64,000 bases of DNA from Favolaschia claudopus (lineage: Eukaryota > Basidiomycota > Agaricomycetes > Agaricales > Mycenaceae), in the NCBI GenBank assembly GCA_037176885.1, contig JAWWNJ010000014.1, forward strand, positions 2,356,001 through 2,420,000, given 5' to 3'. Below, piece by piece: positions 31,106 to 42,597 of the stretch (positions are counted from its first letter, which is position 1; each line of letters begins with the position of its first letter). The position numbers were made by a program, and so were the translations under genes. Under the pieces are notes generated by a model that ran no database searches, had not been told where the DNA came from, and saw only the letters and a program-made list of their open reading frames with translations.

Positions 31106-32524
31106 TACGGCAAAACCCAGGGATTGCTGATGAGCTCACGGTTCGCCGCGCTCCGGGAGGAAGTGATGGTGTAATGACAGAACCGTCGGCTTCAAAGACG
31201 CACGAAGAATCCTGGAAGCCTTTGAGAGTCGGCAAGTACACTTGTTCTCTGTAGTACACGTCATCGCGCTCATGCCCATCAGAGTATTGACCCTTCTTTT
31301 CGGACTTGAACCTGAGCCAAAATAAATTCCTGTGAAAGATTCAAACTGCAGAACAGCTCACCGATATCCAGATATCTTCGCGCTGTTCGAATACTGATCT
31401 TTTTGTCAAGACCGTGCTTCTCCATCACATCCTCTCGGGCCAAATAATCAACCAGCTTATCAGCCGTGATAGATTTCCCTAGTTCTTGCAAATGATTGCG
31501 GACATCATTCGCTAAATCCTCGTCTGACAGCATCGAAGTTTTCCAAGAACCGTATGGATTCATTGGTATCACCTTGCGAGAAGCAATATACTCTCGGCTA
31601 AGGCTAGCGAATGTACGAGCGCAATGAACATCGATGCATCTCGCCCAACTGCAATGGCAGCTTGTCGTGCTGAAGCGCCCCATTTACCGTAAGTGGCCGA
31701 ATTAGGATTCATATATATTGCGATAAATGGCTACGAATCCCTTCCATCCGCACACGGACCCAAGTGCTCAATTCGGGCGGCTTATAACCGCCACATGCAC
31801 CTCGGCTTGGCCCACGGAGAAAAATTGACATATCTGTGCATCCAGCTTGGGCTGAGGTGATATCGGGAGCGACAGCACGACTCTGCTTAGCACCAAGAGC
31901 TGCCATTCTCTCCAGAAAGCCCGGGTGGCGGGGGCCGAGGGTATCCGTCACCAGTAAAGCCCCCAGCTTCGGGGACACAACGCTCATCAAGTTCCGGAGG
32001 GACTTGCTCATCCTCTGGATTGTAATTCAAGTGGTCGTCGTCGTCAGATTCAGCTAGCATAGAGGGTGGATGTGGGGCAGGAAATGTATTGATTGACGCG
32101 GCATCATCAGAAGTAAGGTCCCGAGCACTAGAAAATGCTGTTGTAAGCTTTCCCCGGAGTCTGAAACCTTGGGGCGCGGCGGTTGGAGGCGACGGTGTCG
32201 ATCCTTGATAGAATACATCGGTGAAGTGATCCGCTGCAGGCTCTTGGGCGGAGGAACCGGCACAATCTTTGGGTTCGAGATTTTCCTTGTCAAAAGAGTC
32301 CTTTCAATATTTCTGTGATTAGTTCAAGTTTAAGGACGGATTTCATGTCTCACAAGACTGCGGTGGTCATTGTCGGCACTCTCTTGCCGCTGCTTCTTTT
32401 GTGGACGCGCTTTCACGGGACTTAACGCGATTGCCGCGACGCGTTTGATGGCCTTCTTTGGTGATGGTATACGGCCGTTTAGACGACTCAGGCGGTCCCG
32501 CATGAACTTCTTGGGAGGAGGCAT

Positions 32525-33361
32525 GGAGAGAATGAAGACTCTTGAGGCATTCCAAAATTTTCAGCCAGGAGCCAAAGAAACTTTACACGCGTTTCGGAGA
32601 GCGACGCGCCAATATACGCTTGATCCATATTTGGGGAACTCTTCGCTGATTTTGCCGAGATTTAAGCTTTGAGAGCAACAGAGGACCGATCTGCACCGAA
32701 CTGTTGAGCCCATTTTTCTGTTTTACTACATGTGGACTACTTATTGTACGGCGTCGGTTTCTCAATTCCTGTCCCAATATGGTCATGTCACATCAGATTA
32801 CGTGGGGTAACCACCGCAAGGGGGGCCAAATTCGGGGTTTTTCGAAACAGGGTCTCCTTTGGTGCTATTTTGCTCGCTGAGAACGAATATGAAGTCACCT
32901 AAGCGCTAGGCCGAGCCCTCGTTGAGCTTGAGGTCAAAAGATTATTCCTATATCGGGACTGATAAGACGTGTTATGGCATGGACTGCCACTCCAAACGAA
33001 GTAATTTCTCACACATGTCAGATGCTGTCGTCATGAGCCAAATTTATTTCTCACTCTTCCGTTCACCTTTCGCAATGGAAAAAGCTGGAGAATGTAGGGA
33101 TAAATCAGCAGAAGAGCCTCCCGCAAAAAAAATTCGGAAATCGGCGGAATTGACGCTTGTATAAGCTAATTTCCCACGGGGACACAGGGGGAGGGGCCGA
33201 CCGACCCTCGAAAAAAAACTTTTGTACATGATGTGTCTTTTTCTTATCTTTGTTCCCCCTTGATCGCCCGTGCTCTTTCTCCCGCCCCAATTTGATCCCT
33301 GCCGACACCGTCCATCTTCCCCACCGAAAACGCTACTGCGGACGCATCGGCTATCAGGAAA
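32525..33361. other. Gene-free spacer
   Basis: No motif-bearing frame was found. It presumably contains the right end of the split DDE transposon, but no matching left terminus was identified near 27000-27240. Confidence 0.35.
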
Positions 33362-33363
33362 TA

Positions 33364-33868
33364 CTGTATAGTTTCGCTCAATTCGTATGTCACGCGTCAC
33401 AGGCCTGAAAATTTACGAATTTTTTCGTGCCTGTCACAGGTCACCGAGGGTTCTTACGAATAGGGAAAACCAGTGACAAATTTTGCCAAAAGGCGCCGAA
33501 AAATCAGAAATTTCTTCCGGCGCGGCCCTGGTCGTGCCGCGCCAGGCCGCGCTTTCATACAACTTGATTTTTTGCATCGGCTGCGCGTGCCACCTCCGTC
33601 TTGATGTGATTGACGTGTTCTCGCCACTAATCTGGGCAAAAAAGTAGCCAAAAAGTAGAAATCTCAAGAAAACCTGTGATAGAGTGCAAAAAATGCGAGG
33701 CGCGTACCTGCACGTACACAGTTGGTTCCCACTTTGTTTCCCCGCCAGAATATACCAATTTACAAAAAATTTTCCCTGTCACGCGCCGGCCCAGGCATTT
33801 ACGAATATCCAAGTTCGAATCGCGATGTCACAGGTCACAGGCCAGGAGAATTGACCGAAACTATACAG
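33364..33868. mobile_element. 505-bp TA-flanked MITE (CTGTATAGTTTCGGTCAATT family)
   Basis: Left arm CTGTATAGTTTCGCTCAATT and inverse right arm CTGTATAGTTTCGGTCAATT, flanked by TA (33362-33363, 33869-33870). The interior repeats TGTCACAGGTCAC and TTTACGAAT words near both ends. A shorter relative is at 55018-55157. No gene is present. Confidence 0.78.
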
Positions 33869-33958
33869 TAAATGCAGAAGAAACCCCCTAAAAAAAAAAA
33901 AAACAAAACAAAACCTTGCACGTGTACCGGGCCGACACGTGACGCGACACGCTTGCTC

Positions 33959-35906
33959 ATGTCCAGCTCAATCTTGCGCTGCCGGCTCCTCCCCCAGCGT
34001 ATTCCAGCTGCTGGGCAATCACGCACGACAGGGTTCACCCCGATTACAGAAAATCAGATCGCGCAGTCCTTACACTTATCGTCAATTCCTCTGCATTGGT
34101 CCATTGCCCCGGACTTGACCACCCAGCTAGTGGATAGAGTTACAGGGGATCTAGATCGACTCCTTCCCCAACAACCCCTGCTAGTAGCAGCATTCACCGC
34201 CTCCATCCACCGCCTTGTCGCAGACTGGAGCGAACACTTCGGTGATGACAGCTATTTTGATTATGACCAACAAGAGACCGCCACAACTGATGCTTCGCGT
34301 TTGCTATTGGGGAATTTTTGTATGAGTGCCGTCCGTGCTATTCAAACTGCAGCAATTACTGCCGGGCTGGCGAGCACCGACGATGACCTAAAGCTTCGGC
34401 GAAAATTGGCGGCTCCGGCTGCACCATCCTTCATAATCGACAATTCCGTGCGCCAAGACACCACGTACACATTAGGGATGGAGGATAAGCCGTCTCGCTA
34501 TTTACCTCCGGCCATCGCAGAGCTCACGAAACGTGGATTGAGCTGCGGTGTTGTCGAAATTGAACGAGAGGCTACCGACCATCAGCCAAATTGGTGGATC
34601 ATTGCCAACAAGGTAATGATGTTTGCCTGATTTTGGGTCCCTGATTCATGGACTAACAGGGTGCTCTCTATGCGGCTGCGTACGATTTTAACTGGGTGGT
34701 CTTCGGGGCTATGACTGCTTATTGCGTGGGTTATCGAACAGCTGACCACATGTTTTGGTGTCCAGTAATCAACCGCCGTGATAACAAGGACGAAGTGACA
34801 CCCCATGCCGATGGCACTGTGGCGAAATTATTTGGAACTGTGGCTCCTCCAGAGCCCCAGACCGGCCTTCCTCTGCTCTTCTTAGCGATTTTGCTGAAGG
34901 GGATGATGGAGAAAGGTGTTTGCCCTTGGCTTTCACAGTGGTTCCCCGGAGTTTCGGGCCTTGAACCCCATGTCCCCAGCAATGAACCACAAACACACGA
35001 GTATACGATTCACGGTCGCGACCATTTGAGTTCCTCCTCCGACGATTCCAGTGCGGACAGCAGCGACGGCGACAAAAGTGGGGACTTCATTGGGAGTGGC
35101 TCTTTTCCTCGAACCACCCTTTGCGATGCTCGTTCATCTGGTGCCATCTCCGCCGGACCTTATCAGTTCAGAGGCACCTGGATTGGCTATCTGGGAGAGC
35201 CATCTGCAGTCCATGTCACAATCACAACACTGTTATCGGCAGGACATCACGGAGTTGTTTACAATGGGAATTTGGTGGGCAAAGGGACACCTCACACGAA
35301 AGTGGCCATCAAGGCATCGGATGATCCAGACACTTTGTTGGCGGAATACTTCAAATATGAAGCTCTCAAGATCCCCATGGGTCTATATCTCCCCAAATGT
35401 TATGGTCTATTCCTGACCTCCCACTCTGCTTTTCTTATCATGGGTCTTGTCAGCTGCCCCAAACGAAAGGGTCGGCTGTCGAAAGCGGAAAGGTGCGTCT
35501 ACGAATTCAGTTGTCTGCTGTTGACTAATTGCACAGAGGCTCCGTATTTGCGGCGTTGCGCACCATGCATCAGGCAGGATGGACCCATAACGACGTAGTT
35601 CAACCGGTTGCGAACGCCATCCACAATGTCCTGTGGGCAGAAACGGGCCGACCAGTCATTATTGATCTTGTGTCGGCTGCAAGACATGCCTGCGCTAGCA
35701 AGTGCGCAGAGCTTGCTGCTATGAAGAGAGTGTTGGGGTTGAGTGATTACGAGCTTGCAATATGGGCAAGGTGACCATGCCTGCGTTTCAGCTCTGTACT
35801 CTGTGGCAAAGAGGTGGCGATGCATGAAGTGATGCAGTGGGTTCAAGAAAGTAGAGACAAAGTCTGTACAGCGGTTCCCGAAATTCTTGCCCGGATCACA
35901 AAGTGA
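33959..35906 (+). CDS. Degenerate protein kinase-like gene, multi-exon
   Basis: Start ATG at 33959 (MSSSILRCRLLPQRIPAAGQ). Introns: 34613-34659 (GTAATG...AACAG), 35493-35536 (GTGCGT...GCACAG), and near 35717-35795 a third (GTTGAG...TTTCAG, about 55 nt, keeps frame). The N-terminal ~300 residues match nothing I know (NWWIIANK ... GALYAAAYDFNWVVFGAMTA). An acidic Ser/Asp linker (SSSSDDSSADSSDGDKSGD) leads to a kinase-like C-terminus: LLSAGHHGVVYNGNL (Gly-rich loop), TKVAIKASDDPDTLLAEYFK (possible catalytic Lys), MHQAGWTHNDV (HND at the HRD position) and RPVIIDLVSAARHAC (D of a DFG-like IDL). Loss of the standard HRD and DFG sequences suggests an atypical kinase or pseudokinase. It ends LARITK at 35906. 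It may be a host gene rather than transposon cargo. Confidence 0.6.
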
Positions 35907-36723
35907 TCGCTTTTAATTCGTAAAAATCAAAAAAATGTAGTTAATTGAATTAAATTGTTTGCTCTTGCTCTACGTCCTCCCGCTCTGTCTGCTGCCTCAA
36001 AACCTCCCTCGAGCATGGTGTACAAGCCCCACAGCAGCGAGGTCAAGTTCCTCGCGCTTGCAGCCCTCGAACGAGGCGTGGCAGTCCCCACCATTGAAAC
36101 ATTATATGGCGTCGACCGGCGCAGCATTTTCCGCTGGAAGGCACAGGTGTGTCGGAAAAATTGAAAAAGCCTGGTAAGGCCTTGGAGCACCTAACGGCCT
36201 TATAAGGCCTAATAAGGTTCGAGGGGTGACCTTATAAGGCGTGATAAGGTCTGGTTAGGTCTTCCCAGGCTGACTTCCCGGAGGTTACAAAACTGAGTTG
36301 GGGTTGTTAGAGACATGGTAGGTGTGGTTTTATTGCATCTTTTTCGGCGGAAAATTCAGAGTTGTATTGTTTTTGATAATTTGTGCTGTGATTGTATGCC
36401 AAGTCTAAGATGGCTGATTTGAATTTCAAAAAGTATGTAGGGGAGCATATACTCATGTGTAGGAAATCACCAGTCAATGTACGAGCAATATCTTGAGTTA
36501 TTGTGTTATGGGGAAATTGTACAGGTACCCGAGAGCTACGCCATATATGGAACAAAATTTCTCTATCTGTAAAGCTCTCTTAGCATAGCAGTATTGTACA
36601 TTGCCATTGTTTTATTCGCACTGCAGAGGTCGAGCGTTCGATTCTCGCAAGCACCAGTAATTAATTGTTAGAGTCAGTATTTTAGTACAATAGAAATAAA
36701 TAGTGTAGTATTAGAAAGCAAGG

Positions 36724-36919
36724 TGCGAGCTCAGTCGTGACGAGCTTGCGAGTGCGGCTGAGTGAAAGGCAAGGTAGTGACGTAAGAGTGGACTTGTCAT
36801 CATTGACAGCTGATCCCCGATGACAGCTGTCATTCTCTTTTCTTCCTCCCGCTCTCGCGTCCGCTGCGGCGTCGACAGCGCATCGTCCTCCCTCGCGCTA
36901 TCAACGGTGTTTTTTGTCA
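36724..36919 (+). repeat. A1 split direct repeat (non-coding element)
   Basis: 196 bp, starts TGCGAGCTCAGTCGTGACGA and ends GGTGTTTTTTGTCA; identical by eye to 42355-42550. It includes a hairpin TGACAGCTGATCC ... GATGACAGCTGTCA. Confidence 0.92.
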
Positions 36920-37694
36920 AGACATTCGGACCTCCTTGGTCCTCTCTCACAGCCCATCCTCTCTCGCGCCCTTGACTTCATGTCGGGCACGTCTTGACTT
37001 TCATGTCAGACATCGTCGTACACCGTACTCGATCTAGTACCAGCTCCCGTTCTCAACTCTCCCGTGCATTCCAGCTTCGCATGGGATGGAACCGACCTCT
37101 CGGTGCTTCTCTATCACATTCCAGCCCATGGCTCAACGAAACTTCTCCACTTTTCGCACTCATTTGTTGCTCTACCTCTGTCTCGCCTATAGACTATGGT
37201 GATCTCCTCAAGACCTGATTCCGCAACTGCGCTTTGTTCGTCGAAACGCACGGGGAACTCTGGCCAGTAACTTGTTAACAGAGCGCGGGAAAATATTGTA
37301 ATGGTGTGTTATCTACTCATTTTTTTTCTTTCTTGCTTCCTTTGTTCTCCTCCCACTCGCTGGGCCACTACGGCGACGCTTCTGCACTCCAATGTTGTAC
37401 ATCAGAGTCCTGGAATGACGTCGTTGCGGTATGTTGTATTTAACTCCTATTCGGCCTCCTCTGTATCTCAGTCTTGCGTACGAAAATCCGTCTTCATTTG
37501 CGCGACACTCGTCCGCCCGTGTAGACAACCTTTATCCCCACTATCAATTCTTCTGCTGCTGTCATTACTTGCCGGCGCAGGTGTGCCCGCTATGGACGGT
37601 GTCCACCTCTCAATCTATTCTCTATCACCTTCAGTGCAAAGATGTTCGTTTTTGACGGCGCATCTTGCGATATAATCCATAATCCATCTTCTAT

Positions 37695-38498
37695 CTTCAG
37701 CATTTTATATCCTATCCTCAGTGCAGATGTGTTCGTCTTCCACGCCACATCACATTGATCTATCCGCTATCCTATACGTTTGTCTTTGACGACGATCTCT
37801 CTGAACAAGCTATCTTCTATCTTCTGTGAAATTGTGTTCGTCTTTGACGGCATAATGGATCCTCTATCTTCTTACGGTGCAGATGCGTTCGTCTCCGACA
37901 ACGATCTCACTGTTAAATCTATCCTCGGTGCAGATGCGTTCGTCTCCGACAACGATCTCCCTGTTAAATCTATCCTCGGTGAAGTTGCGTTCGTCTTTGA
38001 CGGCGCGATGGATCCTCTATCTCGGTGAAGTTGTGCTCATCTTTGATGGCGCAACCTAGCCTCTATCCTCGGTGAAGTTGCGTTCGTCTTTGACGGCGCG
38101 ATGGATCCTCTATCTCGGTGAAGTTGTGCTCATCTTTGATGGCGCAACCTAGCCTCTATCCCGGTGCAGTTGCGTTCGTCTTTTGACAGCGCGATGAATC
38201 CTCTATCCTCGGTGAAGTTGTGTCCGTCTCTCGACGGTGCAATGAATCCTCTATCTTCGGTGAAGTTGTGTTCGTTCCTGACGACGCAATGGATCCTCTA
38301 TCTCGGTGAAGTTGCGTTCGTCCTTGACGGCGCGATGGAGCCTCTATCTCGGTGACGTTGTGTCTGTCCTTGACGGCGCAATCAAGCCTCTATCTTCGGT
38401 GAAGTCGTGTTCGCCTTTCGACGGCGCGATGGATCCTCTATCTCGGTGAGGTTGTGTTCGTCCTCGACGGCGCAATCAAGCCTCTATCTTCGCTCTGC
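37695..38498 (+). repeat. Degenerate tandem repeat, ~46-51 bp units
   Basis: Units of the form CGGTGAAGTTGYGTTCGTCT ... GACGGCGCRATGGATCCTCTATC recur roughly 15 times with variation (GCAGATGCG and GAAGTTGTG subtypes). Two adjacent 51-bp units at about 37877-37978 are nearly identical. Confidence 0.8.
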
Positions 38499-38698
38499 AG
38501 TGAGGTTGGCCGGTTAATCCCGCGCCCAACTAACTGTTCTATCATCACAGTGAGGTTGGCCGGTCAATCCCGCGCCCAACTAACTGTTCTATCGCCGCAG
38601 TGAGGTTGGCCGGTTAATCCCGCACCCAACTAACTGTTCTATTATCGCAGTGAGGTTGGCCGGTCAATCCCGCGCCCAACTAACTGTTCTATCATCGC
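38499..38698 (+). repeat. Four 50-bp tandem repeats
   Basis: Exactly four 50-bp units start AGTGAGGTTGGCCGGTTAAT, at 38499, 38549, 38599 and 38649, differing at only a few positions. There are no unique spacers, so it is not a CRISPR array. Confidence 0.9.
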
Positions 38699-38699
38699 T

Positions 38700-41600
38700 A
38701 TTTCCTCGGTGCAGCTGCATTCGTCTTTGACGTCGTCTCTCACTGAACTATTCTTCGGCTTACGGTGCAGATGCGTTGGCTTTCGGCGACGATCTCACCT
38801 GAACATCTATCTTCCATCCTCGTCGATCCAGATGCGTTCGTCTTTGCCAACGATCCCATTCAACAATCTATCCCGTGCCTCGGCACTCCATCTTTCATCG
38901 CGGGACGCCGCCCATCTTTCCTCGCATGACGATGCACCCTATCTCGTTCCTCCGTACTCTACCATCTACCGCGGTACGCCGCCCATCTTCCTTGCATGGT
39001 TTGTTCGTCTTCGGCGACCCATCTCATTGAATGATCTCCCTCTATCCTCTGCGATGCAGATACGCTTGTCATCGACGGCGCGTATCCCATATCCCCTATC
39101 AACAATCTATTCTCCACCTTCTGCAGTGCAGATGTGCTCGTCAATTCTTGTGGCGAACATCTCCCTACAATCTCTATCCTCTACTCTCTATCATTCCAAT
39201 CGCGTAACATCCATGCCGGTCCAGACACCCTCGTGCTCGACCGCACACATCCTGATATCACTCTCATGTTCTGCATCATGCAACGTCTCAATTTCCCCTC
39301 TCTTTATCCCCATGCACGATACAATCCTCGCTCATACAGGAATTCATCTCTCCACCTCACCTTTTCATCTTTCACCTTCGTCTTCACGCAGGACATATGC
39401 ATTCATTCCATCTATATCATCATAACTATCCACATTCCATCTCATTCTCCTCTCACCATCGTTTCATGGGCTCGGTGGGGGCTCACGATGCTTTCCTCCT
39501 CATCTTCAGCTCATACTACCTATTTTCTCGACACTGGAGGACTCTGACTACAACTCGGCGAAGGACTCGGCACAGCCAAATCTATCACGGTCGCGGTGCG
39601 TCTTCACTCATCAATCTTCCTTTCTCTCTTTCCCTTTCTCTTCACTCTTGATCCTGGGCGATCTAGGACTATTATGCCGACTCGCCAGTGGCACATTCGT
39701 CGAGATGGCACTTATCGTTCATTTCTGCTCTCATTTTCTCAGCGGTTCGATGCGACGGTACGGGCTCAATGGAGATGACTCCGTCGAGACGTTTAGGCTG
39801 CTGGCCCGCGTCGCGGCCAGCACATTATTTTCGATGTTGATCCCCGTGGGGCCTTTTGGTTCTCCGCAATTTTCTTTTTCTCAGCGACTTCGCTGGGTCT
39901 TACTGGAGATATTTTCGTCGGCGGTTAGATTTTCTGGGCCATGTCGCGCTCGGTTCAACTCTGATGTCCAACTTGTCGCGGGCAAACTTGCTGATTAATT
40001 TCTTGTTTTCCTCTCGTTCACAATTCCGCATTGCCTCGAGGTTATCGCGCTCACCCAGACGTTGGTTTCTTCTCAAAATAACTTGGTCACCGGGACGTCT
40101 TGCGCTACACCCATGGTTCCCTATGTTCAGTTTCGGGGGAATTTTTCGCGCGTCATTTCTCGGACTCTCTCCATCTCCAATCCTTCCGTGGCCTGATGAT
40201 GCTATTCCGTGTGCTCCGACGGTGATACCTCAGTCGAGACACTCAGTTTCTCCAGGCATTTTCTTCGCCCGGTTAGATGTTCAGCCGTTGTGGATTAATC
40301 CTTATTTCCCGGAATTTTCCACCTTTCTAATGCCACGACGGTTTGGTGCTATTCATTGGCTCCAACGACGAATCTTTCCAAGACGCTAGGCCGCTTAATC
40401 CCTTTACACCACAAGATTCTGGCGCCCGGAATGCGCCACTCGTCATTGCGCTCGATGTTTTAGTGACGTCGTACAGCTCATTACATTTCCCTCAATCTCC
40501 ATCTCTTTTTCTGACCACTGGCCTGATAGAGTCACTGGTCGAGATTATAGCTAGCTTTCTGCGCCACCGCGTATTTGGCCGTTTCTTACCTTCTTTCTCT
40601 CGACCTCAGTCATTCCCTAGACTCCCAGCTAGACGGTGTTACCTCCATCGCTATTCTGAGGACAGCGAGCAACATTGCATTCAATGATCCTTTGAACTTG
40701 TCTTGCGGATCTGATGGAGTTCTTACGTCGAGACGATCAGACTGCAGCAATTCTCCGTGATGCCGCATTGTACCTCATCTATCTCGTTCCTCCCAACCTC
40801 CATTTCTTTGAAAACAGCGAGTACGACGGACTTAGTTCCGTCGGGGACGGTCGCTTCCACCTTCGGGCTCATATCACCAGTTTTGACTTGTGTATTGATC
40901 TCTTTTCTCTGTTGCATGCTTTCTCTCACACCTTTGCTTTCTGGCTTAGCGCTCGGCGCTCTACACCTCTGTAGTATCTGACTCCGCGATGTCGCTGGTG
41001 CTCACGCACTCGCCATAAATGGCATATCCGCATCATCTGATCTTATTTCGCTCAACGATCTCATTCATTCCGTTCCCATCCCATTTCAGTTCTTTTTTTT
41101 TTCATTCCTTTTCTTCATTGCCATGCCGCAAAATACGCTCCCTCGCGGCACAAATATTGTGTCATCAAAGGATGGGCGCATCTCCTGATAATTCTCCGCA
41201 TCCTTACACATATCCGGTCATGGGCTTCCATCCGTTCTACTAACCAACCATTCACCGCTAACGATACTCAATTGTCATATTTTCGCTTTCTTTTTTTTCT
41301 AGGCATCAATCTTTCCATCTCATCCTCTATCCTCTCGCGATCATACACTCAGCTTGTTTCAAGCCCATCAGCAGTCATTTCAGCCCAGCATCTTGTCGGG
41401 ACCTTTGGTTTTCTGCTTGACCTCACATCTTTCCCATTCAATACCGTGGTTTGGTATGCTTCATCCACCATCATTGAGCGGGTTATTTTCCGCAGGCGCA
41501 TATTTGTTTATTCAACATCGATCCGGTCCTCTGACGATCATACAGCTCTTACTGTCTATTCACCTCGGTTTTCCTCTCCGTTTCGATCACACCACACCTC

Positions 41601-42148
41601 GTGGTAAACTCCCACTGCCCAATTGTGTTGAGTCAATTCACGCAATTATCCTATACATCATGGCGCGGTGCACTGGATCTCTCTGTTGTGTTTCTCCGCC
41701 TCTGTGGCTTCGGGGCAGACCCAAGGTGTCTTCAATTCTTCTCGCGATGCTTTCGGCTTCGATCAGCTTCATCGCTGTTACTAGACCTTCGGCGGATCAT
41801 ACCACTCACAATCCACGACTCTTCGATCTCCCAATTCCTTTTGGGATTCTAGCCGGGCCTTGCATCTCGTGGGGGAACGTTCTCTGCTCCCAGACATCCA
41901 ACTCTGCATCAACGAGCCGCCACCACCATATACAACAATCTTTGCACCTCGGTGTCATGGTAATCACAGTTACCGTCTCGATATATGTTTCCTTTCTTTC
42001 TGCCCATTCATCATCTACAGCTACATATTCTCCAATCTTCTTTCTTTCCTTTCTCCTTTCTCCTTTCCATTTCCTCTCAGCTCTTGTTTGGACCTCGTGT
42101 CGTTTCTCGCCCTCGCGCGAGTCTTCTACTCTTAGAGCTTCGCTCCAT
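38700..42148. other. Pyrimidine-rich non-coding interior
   Basis: About 3.4 kb of C/T-rich plus strand with recurring CTATC, CATC and TCTTC words. Frames here (for example a 366-codon one ending at 42454) have Ser/Pro/Leu-biased composition, cross the B1 and A2 repeats and show no motif, so they are not accepted as genes. Confidence 0.6.
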
Positions 42149-42357
42149 TGGGTCGCTCTGGGTCTCATTCCGACCCTCGGTGTCCTTTGCGTACGGTTTG
42201 GCCGCGCCTGCAGCCCACGCGGAGCGCCGGAGACGAAAGATCGCTCCCGGCCCCCGCCGCGTCGGCCAGGGCGGCCATTCCCCGCACAAACCCCAAAAAC
42301 CCATCTCGCCTTCATCATCATCTCAAATCCGACGATTACGACGACCTACCTTGCTGC
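42149..42357 (+). repeat. B1 split direct repeat (non-coding element)
   Basis: 209 bp, starts TGGGTCGCTCTGGGTCTCAT and ends CTACCTTGCTGC; identical by eye to 42598-42806. Confidence 0.92.
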
Positions 42358-42550
42358 GAGCTCAGTCGTGACGAGCTTGCGAGTGCGGCTGAGTGAAAGG
42401 CAAGGTAGTGACGTAAGAGTGGACTTGTCATCATTGACAGCTGATCCCCGATGACAGCTGTCATTCTCTTTTCTTCCTCCCGCTCTCGCGTCCGCTGCGG
42501 CGTCGACAGCGCATCGTCCTCCCTCGCGCTATCAACGGTGTTTTTTGTCA
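42355..42550 (+). repeat. A2 split direct repeat (non-coding element)
   Basis: 196 bp, same as A1. The first three bases TGC overlap the end of B1 and form the presumed recombination core. Confidence 0.92.
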
Positions 42551-42597
42551 CCCACCCACCCTTCGCTCACGCTTTTTTCCTCGTTTGATTTTTACGC

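Larger units (their letters stand above)
28365..31132. mobile_element. 2.77-kb TIR element inside DDE transposase gene
   Basis: Termini CATCAGCAATACCTGGG (28365-28381) and the inverse CATCAGCAATCCCTGGG at 31116-31132 are flanked by AG on both sides (28363-28364, 31133-31134), a possible 2-bp target duplication. Subterminal zones are dense in CTGTAG (left, 28390-28563) and its inverse CTACAG/CTACGG (right, 30970-31105), typical transposase-binding arrays. No transposase is seen inside. The interior holds exon-like pieces on the minus strand, e.g. NLVLPAFVFNLLALPIQRRL (29405-29490), SSLLLTGLICFFLDNTVLN (about 29320-29380) and GIDYDPFTRQHRRLPTHT before a stop near 29155, which look like a captured membrane-protein gene fragment. 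Confidence 0.72.
27243..32524 (-). pseudogene. Fungal DDE transposase gene, split by a 2.77-kb element
   Basis: The N-terminal half lies right of the insert: basic leader MPPPKKFMRDRLSRLNGRIP (32524), GFLERMAALGAKQSRAVAPD, the helical segment LSDEDLANDVRNHLQELGKS and DKKISIRTARRYLDI (HTH), then QYSDGHERDDVYYREQVYLP. The C-terminal half lies left of the insert: WYYDESAFYAHDRRRKSW (first Asp), ADYFSADFGWLRTRDGKAA, HVFVYDNATTHRKRGEGA (second Asp), LPKFHCELNPIEMVWGYAKR (Glu) and AWAARKYKGHRVLPVEF at the end. Joining the halves across 28365-31132 with one AG target copy keeps the frame (S-WYYDES). At least two more frame changes (near 27610 and 31300) make it inactive. This is the large agaricomycete DDE family with a GHERDDVV box that I recall as very common in mushroom genomes; it relates to the IS630/Tc1 group. 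Confidence 0.78.

Noticed and set aside
36580..36650. tRNA-like sequence (TTAGCATAGCAGT box A-like, GTTCGATTC box B-like, trailing CACCA)
   Set aside because: The acceptor stems do not pair, the T stem has a mismatch and the apparent CCA is genomic, which eukaryotic tRNA genes do not encode; at most a decayed Pol III or SINE-like trace.
38499..38698. CRISPR-like array of four 50-bp units
   Set aside because: Units are directly adjacent without unique spacers and lie in a eukaryotic transposable element.
41354..42454. 366-codon plus-strand ORF
   Set aside because: Motif-free, compositionally biased and crossing B1/A2 repeat boundaries; a product of pyrimidine-rich DNA.
36724..42550. LTR retrotransposon with A1 and A2 as LTRs
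   Set aside because: A second repeat pair (B1, B2) brackets A2, the repeats do not end TG...CA, and there is no gag-pol; the split-direct-repeat reading explains more.
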